Shown here: piece by piece, positions 7,873-14,155 of the stretch | How the letters are laid out: each line of letters starts with the position of its first letter | Position numbering within the stretch: position 1 is the stretch's first letter | DNA from: Temnopleurus reevesii | Lineage: Eukaryota > Echinodermata > Echinoidea > Temnopleuroida > Temnopleuridae | Assembly (NCBI GenBank): GCA_036244855.1 | Contig: BQKZ01000572.1 | Location: 64,185-78,339, forward strand | Reading direction: 5' to 3' | Length of the DNA: 14,155 nucleotides | Position numbers and translations under genes: made by a program | The notes under the pieces: model-generated | Database searches by the model: none | What the model was told of the DNA's origin: nothing | What the model saw: only the letters and a program-made list of their open reading frames with translations

Positions 7873-8899
7873 TGGTGCGTGCATTGGTTACACTTTTGAA
7901 ACTCTTTCTCCAGAACAGTTTGAACGAGCAAACATTCAAAAGATAATAAAACAAATCTACAGGCCCTGGGTATGAGGTGAACGGAAACGGCTGCTCATAT
8001 TTATGCTGAATTACATCCAACAAGTGACAGCAAAAAAAAATCAAGATTATGTTTTCATTCTGTTATCAAGTCTTTCCAATTCCCCCTGTGTCGAGGGCTC
8101 CGTCACACTTGTACATTTATACCAAACGTACGTCCAACGTATATTGAATTTGACAGTTACTTCGTTCGGCACCACTGCGAAAATAAACGCCTTTATATAA
8201 AAAATATAGTTACCTTAAATCAGAAAGGACAAAGAAATTGGACAAAGTATAAATCTTTAATCTGGCTATCAAAATATCGCCAAGATTACAAGAGGAAATA
8301 GATTCCCTGTAGCGACACATGTTGCACAAGTTTCCATGAGAGGGAATATTTGTTTGTGCATCCAGCTTTTATGAATGCTTTAATGACAATTTTCAAAATT
8401 TTGCTCACAATGCATGTGCACAACGTATGCGCACAAACAGTGCCAACCGTTAGCGTCTTCCTGTGCGTTTCAACGACCATTGAACAAATACGCACGGCGT
8501 ATGTTAGCTACAAGCGCGGACGTGTGACCGCGTCATTTGCGGTAGTCGACGACCGCAGCGAAGACCATCTTCCTACCAAAGTGTCTCCTTTATGAGATCC
8601 TCTTTCCACTCAAGAAACCTCTTCCTCTCACTCAATTGAGTCCCAGATCGGGAACTAATGCAACAGCTGATAAATCGATTGATTCAATCTGACAGCAAAA
8701 ACCTGTCAAGTTATGAAATCTTAAACTCCGCTCGGGTACCTATTAAAGGACAGTTGTTCGACACGTGGCATTTGAATCAAGTCCCTGACGCAGGTTTAGA
8801 CACTACTTACCATGACCCCTAGTTCCTCTATATCCTAATATAAAACACAAAACCTGAAAAAAAAAACTTTTAAAAAGGTGAATGAATAAAGAAAGATGA
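7873..8899. other. Long stretch without recognisable genes
   Basis: About 1 kb of unique DNA. Overlapping opposite-strand frames of 61-81 codons (7859-8044, 8003-8200, 8286-8495, 8350-8595) have no recognisable domain. A CG-richer patch at about 8425-8560 contains a near-perfect 20-base palindrome at 8538-8557 (TGCGGT...ACCGCA with GTCGAC inside). Nothing here supports a gene. Confidence 0.5.
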
Positions 8900-8901
8900 T
8901 A

Positions 8902-9029
8902 AACTTTGCCGGTCCATTCCGGTCCGTTCCTCTGGAATAAATTACCAGCCAATATCCATAGCGTATCGTCCCTTATATAGTTACTTTAAAGCTGCCTTAA
9001 AAACATACCTCTTTAACAGTTTTATGTAA
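8902..9029 (+). pseudogene. Reverse transcriptase C-terminus, frameshifted
   Basis: The coding part of the LINE remnant contains two frame changes. First, GGTCCATTCC (8911-8920) is duplicated as GGTCCGTTCC (8921-8930); the 10-base insertion shifts the frame between NFAGPF and LWNKLP. Second, near 8977-8982 the frame moves again, with an in-frame TAG at 8978-8980, before YFKAALKTYLF. The conserved tryptophan and LP of LWN.LP and the FK..LKTYLF motif are intact, so the family call is firm even though the product cannot be made. Confidence 0.8.
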
Positions 9030-9101
9030 TTTATCACTTCTTGTGTGCTTTCATGTAATTAGTAGTTCAATTATGTCTGTGTAAATTATAATTTTCTGTA
9101 G

Positions 9102-9139
9102 AGCGCCATGAGCGTCTGAGCCTGGCGGATACCGGCGCT
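9102..9139 (+). other. LINE 3' tail stem-loop
   Basis: AGCGCC and GGCGCT pair as a perfect 6-bp stem around 26 bases, immediately before the ATT-rich tail. In L2/CR1-type elements and SINEs that borrow their tails, a GC-rich hairpin ending GGCGCTATAT is the conserved 3' feature. Here it shows where the element ends. Confidence 0.7.
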
Positions 9140-9170
9140 ATATGAATATTCATATTATTATAAAAAAACT

Positions 9171-9957
9171 ACCGATATGAATAAAAGAAATATTGTTAGA
9201 GATCACCGGGTACTCTTAAAATTCTATGATATTTTTTTTAATCTACAGCAAAGGTATGTCTAGCGTTCATGAAATTTGAAAGATGCTCCGCGAAATACGG
9301 AGAACTTACGCTAACATATGAGTACGACAAGCTCCCTAAAAACGTATTCAACGTTGGTCGAGGTTTTCCCTGAGTATTCTTTGTGTATTCATGGAGCTAC
9401 TTTCCAATACCTCGAGCGCGAGGCAGTCGTTGCTCTGACGCCAAATCGTAATTGGGCGTTTACTCTCGAATTGCATTCTAGAATGGCTTGGGTCACAACT
9501 GAAAATCATTTTTCATCTTCTTCCTTTAGAGGTGAATTAATACCAGATATCAATGAACTGTCAGTGGATAGAGAAAAATACAAAGATCGAATTGTGAAAA
9601 CTTGAGCATAATCGGACGACCCCTTTCAAAGTTATGAGTTTAAAGTTTATTATTTTACACCACTCTTTGGCTCCTTAAGATGGTAACTTATAGGAACAAA
9701 ATGGTTGCAAAACATTGGACACTCCCTATTCAATTTGTTCACAGAATTTCACATTTTCTCCTCTGTGTAGAAAATTGCTTGTTTTCCAATACCTACTTTT
9801 TGTTCAGGTATAATATGGAAAAATTGATTTGCATGAATTTAGGGATAAATCCTGACAATTCCTCATATACTTTTTTTGGAATGTGACGTAACTTCAATGC
9901 GTATTTCAATTAAAAAAAAGAGCCGGCTTATGTAAGAATGCGCGTGGGCCACATCAA
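9171..9957. other. Unique DNA flanking an unrecognised open frame
   Basis: AT-rich sequence. A splice-acceptor-like TTTTTTTAATCTACAG (to 9248) is followed five bases later by GTATGT; this is probably coincidence. The 68-codon frame at 9680-9886 has no recognisable domain. The only frame worth noting is listed separately at 9318-9605. Confidence 0.45.
9318..9605 (+). other. Unrecognised 95-codon open frame
   Basis: ATG at 9318 to TGA at 9603, with a stop just upstream in frame. The product is not low-complexity and has mixed, soluble-protein-like composition; residues near the end read INELSVDREKYKDRIVKT. No signal peptide, membrane segment or known motif is seen. There is no clear promoter or splice site, and the length is near what chance gives here. 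It could be a terminal exon, a piece of another transposon or noise. No function is proposed. Confidence 0.15.
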
Positions 9958-9965
9958 TATAAATA
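9958..9965 (+). promoter_or_regulatory. TATA-box-like sequence
   Basis: TATAAATA, followed by AAAGG, matches the TATA consensus well. It lies 50 bases upstream of an ATGGCG (10008), a spacing that would fit a core promoter with a start site near 9990. TATA-like strings are common in AT-rich DNA and the frame downstream is broken, so this is weak. Confidence 0.2.
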
Positions 9966-10007
9966 AAAGGCTATTGAATCGTGATACACTTATCTTTAAG
10001 TCTCATG

Positions 10008-10139
10008 ATGGCGGATTTGACAGACCTCGATGTGAAGAGTTAATCGACACAAAAGCTAACCGATGATGTGACCACAGACAAGGTTGATGTCCTTTGAGTG
10101 GTCCCTCTGGATGAAATCAAACCAAAACCACCTTCTTGA
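10008..10139 (+). pseudogene. Possible decayed short coding sequence
   Basis: From ATGGCG at 10008 the frame reads MADLTDLDVKS, stop (10041), STQKLTDDVTTDKVDVL, stop (10095), VVPLDEIKPKPPS, stop (10137). The residues between the stops are rich in D, K, T, V and P, unlike the F/I/L/N/Y-rich products usual for this AT-rich DNA. The same frame stays protein-like through both stops. No family is recognised. It may be a decayed gene or exon, or coincidence over 44 codons. Confidence 0.2.
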
Positions 10140-10199
10140 TAGAATCGTTTGTCCGTCCTTCCGCCCTCCGAGGATCAATTTCCATTCTTCAATAGCATT

Positions 10200-10405
10200 A
10201 AAGCTGCTCCCCTTCCGCACCCTATCCATCAAGGGACTGTTTGGGCATATTTTTTTTTATTTTGTTGATTCTTCTTTTAAAACGCACACATCATTTTGAT
10301 TTAAAAAGATGCCCCTCTTCCATCCCCTATCCATCAAGGGAGTGTTTGGACACTTTTTCGTCCTGTTTATTCTTCTTTGTATACCCACTGAGCATTTTTA
10401 TTTAT
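10200..10405 (+). repeat. Diverged tandem duplication, ~103-bp unit
   Basis: The unit at 10200-10304 (AAAGCTGC...CACCCTATCCATCAAGGGA CTGTTTGG...ATTCTTCTTTTA...CATTTTGATTTA) repeats at 10305-10405 with the same order of blocks, including an exact CCCTATCCATCAAGGGA. The copies differ by scattered substitutions and small gaps, so the duplication is old. A fainter partial match (CCTTCCGCCCTCC..ATCAA) begins near 10158 and could be a third, decayed unit. The open frames at 10084-10299 and 10241-10429 lie across this repeat and are considered chance. Confidence 0.8.
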
Positions 10406-11773
10406 AACGCGTGTCCTATTTTGTCTTGAACCACCCTTGCTAACCCATATGCCCTTTGGTAAGCTATTACTTAACTTTCCAAAAGTCGGATTAAATAAAG
10501 GTTAGTGATTCCCATTCAACAGAGCTGTCATTTACGGAGATATTTACCTCCGCGTATGTTCTGTTTGAATGAACGTAAAATTATGAATTTGATGTTGTTC
10601 TTGTTGTTGATGGTTTGATATTCTTCAAAGAGGAAACTAAGATAGAAGCCTTTTAAAAATATATGAACTAAGATACGATTACGATTCGATAACCTCTCAA
10701 AGCATGTTTTGTAAAGGGAGAACGATCACATTGTCACGAAATTCTAACAGGAATGCAGTGGAACTTTGGCATTGAAAGGTTTAACTTAAATTTTGGGAAA
10801 TAAATATTTTTACAACACTGTTCAAGCATATTACTTCTTATAATTTGCCATAAACTATTTCCTGACGATTCGACACATTAGATTTGGGGCTGTAAAAATA
10901 TGTGAATCAGTCAAATTTGACATTTACGCACACCTTTCATCAACGGAGATTCGATTTTACCATTGCTATCACATTTTATTGAATCATTATCATAGAATGG
11001 AAATGTCAGGGTTGCCAATTTGAGAAAAGAAAAGTGAATGATCTTTCTGTAAAAGAATGTCTGTTCTTTGTAAGTGTTGATACAATTGTTCTGTAGAAGG
11101 CAATGCCCCTGACGTGCACCCGTGATTGATTGATAGTCCGGGATAGATCATCAAAGATTGTTAGACAATTGAGAAGAATAAAATGGATGACATTCAATCG
11201 AGAGTGCTAATGGAGTATCCGCATGGTTGCTAATTGCATGACGTCACGATTCGCACTTTCCTTTCAATGTGCATCATTTGAAAATGTTTATAGTACAAAT
11301 ATGATGCAAAGAACTCTTAATTTGTATACCATCCCTTGTGCTACTAATTGCAGTATAATTGTGTGATTTGCGATGATTTTTTTTTTCACTCAACAGCAGA
11401 TGCATCGACTTCTCTTGTATAGCCAATTAGACAACAATAAACCTATTTTGCAGTGGATTTTAATTTGATTTAAAATGTCCGTTATATTCTTTCCTACATT
11501 AGCTACAGGCTTAAATTCACAATCGTACCCTTGGTATCATGTAGTCAAGCTGTATTTTATGGTCCTTATAAACGATATTTGCTTTTAATTATGGAGAAGA
11601 CACGTTTGACCGACGCACTTATGTCATTCATTAACCTCACAAATTAAGCCTAAGCTAATAGTCTGCACCTCGAATTTGATGCACTTTTACCGTACCATTG
11701 ATTACACTTGTCTATGCCGGACGGGCGTACGATTTTAACTTATCAAAATAATAAAGGAACGAAACACGTATAT
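10406..11773. other. Long stretch without recognisable genes
   Basis: About 1.4 kb of AT-rich unique DNA. The only frame of note is a 63-codon one on the minus strand (11006-11197) with no domain. A T-run and CAACAG near 11377-11396 looks like a splice acceptor but has no exon attached. Listed regulatory-type motif: the CRE palindrome at 11239. Confidence 0.5.
11239..11246. promoter_or_regulatory. CRE palindrome TGACGTCA
   Basis: A full, perfect cAMP-response-element consensus, TGACGTCA, inside TTGCATGACGTCACGATTCG. It is the classical CREB/ATF binding site. No gene start is identifiable nearby, and an 8-mer can occur by chance, so function is unproven. Confidence 0.3.
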
Positions 11774-11914
11774 ACACGAAGAAAAAGATGAAAGTTTGTA
11801 CCGTTCAGCATTTCACCAAAAGTGTGCAATATTGCACCTTTTTTTAAATTTTTTTCGACTATTGCAGCTTTCCAAAAAGGTTTGCACTCTTTGTGCACCT
11901 TTTTCTTCTTGTGT
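11774..11914. repeat. Nested foldback element
   Basis: The outer arms ACACGAAGAAAAAGATG (11774-11790) and the reverse complement of 11896-11914 agree at 16 of 17 positions plus a 2-base insertion. Inside are a perfect 14-base palindrome GTGCAATATTGCAC (11824-11837), extended by AAAAG/TTTTT flanks, and a second hairpin with AAAAAGGT plus GCA (11874-11886) against TGCACCTTTTT (11894-11904). TGCACCTTTTT occurs twice as a direct repeat (11833-11843 and 11894-11904). A decayed palindromic transposon would explain the layering; no target-site duplication or coding region was found. Confidence 0.5.
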
Positions 11915-11931
11915 GTAGTGGATCATTCTAG

Positions 11932-12238
11932 CGGAATAAAAACATTTCACCCGTTTGTTCTTCTATACGCATTTCAATTCTTTTTTGTGTTTATGTTGTA
12001 TGGCGTTTGGTTTTAAAGTATGTACTCTGCAGCTGCATGGCAAATTATTCAAACATTAAACCGCAATTTATCGGAGAAGGATTCAATATTTTGATTTTCT
12101 TTATAATTCGCTCTATAAAGTCGGGATGTTATTTCACTATTGACGCAGCTGACGAGCGGCTGCGATTGCTTCAATTATTCTTTGATTTATATTCATTAGG
12201 AAATTTGTCACCAAAGGATAAGAAACGCCAGCTCTAGT
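11932..12238 (+). other. Unrecognised open frame
   Basis: A frame open for about 101 codons ending at TAG 12235-12237. The first 60 residues are hydrophobic, as expected from T-rich DNA. The last ~35 (TIDAADERLRLLQLFFDLYS, then GNLSPKDKKRQL) come from locally GC-richer sequence and look protein-like, with a possible amphipathic helix. There is no good ATG context, splice acceptor or domain match that I recognise. It overlaps the 3' flank of the nested foldback and could be an exon end, a transposon remnant or chance. Confidence 0.15.
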
Positions 12239-12990
12239 CGAGATTATTCAATTTTACTCCTATCAAGTCGTTCACCTTTAATAGTTAATTTTGTACTCTG
12301 TATGAGAACCAGTTAAACCCTTAGATATATGTCAAAGATCTAACGATTTTGGATTGCAACGTTTAGAAGTAAATCTTTGTTGATCATCATTGAAGTTTTG
12401 TTGAGTACATTTTTGAAAAGTTTTTCAAAAATCAAGCTTAGAACATTTTAGAAATTCCTTTTTATTGTTTTGTGCATGTCACTTCTAAAAGTATTCCGTT
12501 CCATGCAAAGCTATAGTGGAAGTTTAAAACCCTATTATTGTGCAGACTAGGGTTGGTCCCAAGACAGATGGTTTCTAACACGCAACGTTACTATCATATT
12601 ACCCTCGCATCGCCTGCAGGTGTCAGCCGCCAAATTCAATCCACGCTGATATCATATTGAATCAGAATGAATCAAATTCATGATTACTGTGCTGATATGA
12701 CAAAAGTAAGATTATAGGGCGTGCTGAACTCCCCCGATATAATTCTTTGCAATGAGGTGTCCCCGGGGATATGGCTCCTTATTTTGCGTAAGGGCAGATG
12801 TCACCATCCTTCTTCCAATGCTGTATCTGTCGGACAATTGAGTATAATGGACGAATGCTGAACATATCCTAAATTTTCCCTTTACGAGCTCGTATCAGTG
12901 CATCGTGCATTGATTGATATTAATACTTTTAAAGTTTTATGTTTTTTAGTATGTTTTATTTGTTGGGATCAAAATTGAATATGAGCATCT
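12239..12990. other. Unique AT-rich DNA, no gene seen
   Basis: No open frame of note. Contains the 10-bp-arm palindrome listed at 12410, TGCTGATAT-type direct repeats near 12642 and 12690, and a local CCCCGGGG at about 12761. No RNA gene or transposon end was recognised. Confidence 0.5.
12410..12431. repeat. Perfect 10-bp-arm palindrome
   Basis: TTTTTGAAAA (12410-12419) and TTTTCAAAAA (12422-12431) are exact reverse complements separated by GT. The short spacer makes it a cruciform-prone, AT-rich palindrome. It could act as a hairpin in RNA, but no transcript is identified. Confidence 0.75.
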
Positions 12991-12995
12991 TCAGA

Positions 12996-13026
<31 letters not shown>

Positions 13027-13267
13027 TGTGTGTGAATGTATGCGGGTGGGTGGAAGTGTGTGTGTATGTTTGGAGGTTAGAAACAAGGAATAGACAGCGA
13101 AAGATAAAGTATCGGAAGAGAGTGAAGGTGAAACAAGAGAAGGAAGATTGACGAGAGAGAGAGGGAGGGGGGAGGGTTGTATGTGTGTTTGCATGTGCGA
13201 GAGAGCGAGAGAGAGAAAGAAAGAGATAGATAGATAGAGAGTGAGAGATATGAGAGAGTGAAAGAGG
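12991..13267. repeat. (GT)n followed by (GA)n microsatellites
   Basis: (GT)n with one TATG interruption at about 12996-13035, GTGTATG-rich sequence to 13072, an A/G-rich link, then GA-rich runs at 13151-13170 and 13199-13267 including GATA units (13226-13238). Open frames over both strands here are repeat artefacts (C/V-rich or H/T-rich). Confidence 0.9.
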
Positions 13268-13334
13268 AATTTAGATAAGCATCTCCTTTCTACAGAAGAT
13301 ATGAACTTAATTCGTTAACAAAAGACTGCATGTA

Positions 13335-13737
13335 CATCGTGTTTTTATGTGTTTATGTGTGTGTGTTTGTCTTTACATGTGCATGTTTGTGTGTGTTGTC
13401 TACTTTTATTCATATTGTTAGTGTGTCTTTCGCGTATTGGTGATTATGTTGGTAGTTATATACACAGGTTTGTGTTTGTGTACCTGGGTCAGTGCTGTGT
13501 TCTTGTGATTGTCTGTTTTTAACTGTATGTGCATAATTGTTTGTTTGTGCGTAAGTGCTGGTTTACTTGTGTTTGATTGTCTGTTTCTTCCATTGTGTGC
13601 GTGTACTTTTCTGTATATGTGAGTGTTCGTTTGTTGTTTGTGGAAAGTGTGTGTTGTCAGCTTATGTGTGTGTCTGTGTCTGTGTGCATGTTTGAGCGAG
13701 TGTATGTGCGTTTCTCTTTGTGTTCGTGTATGTGCCA
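13335..13737 (+). repeat. Degenerate TG-rich tract, ~400 bp
   Basis: Long stretch in which the plus strand is dominated by T and G, built from TGTG, TTTG and TGTTTG units with interruptions too irregular for a simple microsatellite. It looks like an old, mutated (TG)n array. The 107-codon minus-strand frame across it translates as H/T/K-rich repeats and is an artefact. Confidence 0.8.
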
Positions 13738-14155
13738 ACATCTTTCCTTATTGATCCATTAATCAAGCACAAAACATCTGCTGAAAGAGACTCAATGTCT
13801 AAGAAACTTAATAAGAATGTTGAACATTGTGCCCCTTTTAAATTCAGTGAACACCTGCTATGGGTGTATATAATCATCCATAACTCCTGACTTTGACTTT
13901 CTATCGATGCACCTGCAACATATCCGATCTGCAAATTCCACATCTGCAATAAGTTGGAGAAATATTAGGATCGACAGAATTCCAATGTTGGTAATGCAAT
14001 ATTAAAAAGCAATATCAAGAATACCAATATGAAGACAAAAGTTATGAGTCATGAAATATGGCATAGTTCCGAAAGGTTGTTTTGTGGAAGTGAAATAACA
14101 ACACTGCCCTTTTTTTAGCAGAACTTTCTGCATTTATTGAAACAAAATACAAATT
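13738..14155. other. Unique AT-rich DNA to window edge
   Basis: No gene seen. A 95-codon minus-strand frame (13662-13949) starts in unique DNA and runs into the TG-rich tract, so it is not supported. Short CAATAT-containing repeats occur near 13997-14030. Confidence 0.5.

Larger units (their letters stand above)
8900..9170 (+). mobile_element. 5'-truncated CR1/L2-type LINE, 3' end
   Basis: The remnant is the very end of a non-LTR retrotransposon. In three reading frames it encodes the C-terminal tail typical of CR1/L2/Rex1-group reverse transcriptases: NFAGPF (8902-8919), LWNKLPANIHSVSSLI (8930-8977) and YFKAALKTYLFNSFM (8982-9026), then TAA at 9027-9029. About 70 bases of 3' UTR follow, ending in a hairpin with AGCGCC (9102-9107) and GGCGCT (9134-9139), then TATATGAATATTCATATTATTATA. 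That tail is where the element's own reverse transcriptase would recognise its RNA. Everything upstream (endonuclease and catalytic RT) is missing, as usual for 5'-truncated LINEs, so the copy is dead. Target-site duplications were not found. The exact clade cannot be set from this short piece. Confidence 0.85.

Noticed and set aside
8425..8520. Possible foldback around GCGCAC/GTGCG motifs
   Set aside because: Only short scattered matches between the arms on alignment by eye.
9228..9259. Polypyrimidine-CTACAG acceptor with GTATGT donor five bases later
   Set aside because: A 5-base exon without flanking coding frames is far more likely coincidence.
5851..13737. CA/CT-rich left half against GT/GA-rich right half as one giant inverted repeat
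   Set aside because: Order of the blocks is not that of an inverted copy, and no unique flanking sequence is shared.
13418..13949. Minus-strand frames of 107 and 95 codons
   Set aside because: The first lies entirely and the second partly in the TG-rich tract; H/T/K-rich product, no domain.
1..14155. CRISPR arrays, operons, ribosome binding sites, phage or plasmid genes
   Set aside because: Nothing of the kind is present; composition and repeats are those of an animal nuclear genome.

Overview
This is a eukaryotic, almost certainly animal, genomic window with no gene that can be named. It is AT-rich, has no bacterial-style gene packing, and carries long microsatellites and decayed transposable elements. 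The best taxonomic clue is a truncated non-LTR retrotransposon at about 8900-9170. It has the C-terminal reverse-transcriptase tail of the CR1/L2/Rex1 group (LWN.LP ... FK..LKTYLF) followed by a GCGCC...GGCGCTATAT 3' tail and ATT-rich end. Such tails are common in marine invertebrates and fish. With the dense CA/GT and GA/CT arrays this suggests a marine invertebrate such as an echinoderm or mollusc; that is inference.

Layout: 131-830 is a 700-bp purine-rich tract; 1150-1375 is CA-rich. 1666-1826 and 2759-3002 are two foldback elements that appear to belong to one MITE-like family. Between them lie a hairpin beside a four-tract C-rich G-quadruplex motif (1977-2030), an isolated ACAGGGTGTC sequence like a transposon end (2600) and a small hairpin (2663). 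3003-5526 is mostly featureless, with one unrecognised open frame on the minus strand (3575-3889). 5572-5673 folds into a bulge-free 46-position hairpin. 5846-6460 is a CA/TA/CT microsatellite cluster with an internal 72-bp duplication, directly followed by a decayed tRNA-derived SINE on the minus strand (6462-6594). 7812-7872 is another CA array.

The right half holds the LINE fragment (8900-9170), an unrecognised frame (9318-9605), a TATA-like box followed by a frame broken by two stops (9958-10139), a diverged ~103-bp tandem duplication (10200-10405), a CRE palindrome (11239), a nested foldback (11774-11914), a 10-bp-arm palindrome (12410) and GT/GA-rich arrays (12991-13737).

No genes act together here. 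Most open frames in the window are products of low-complexity DNA (F/S/L-rich opposite the purine tract, H/T-rich in CA arrays) or are no longer than chance gives. The likely biological content is intergenic or intronic DNA with transposon debris. No new gene system could be supported; the most checkable novelties are the two-copy foldback family and the 102-bp hairpin.
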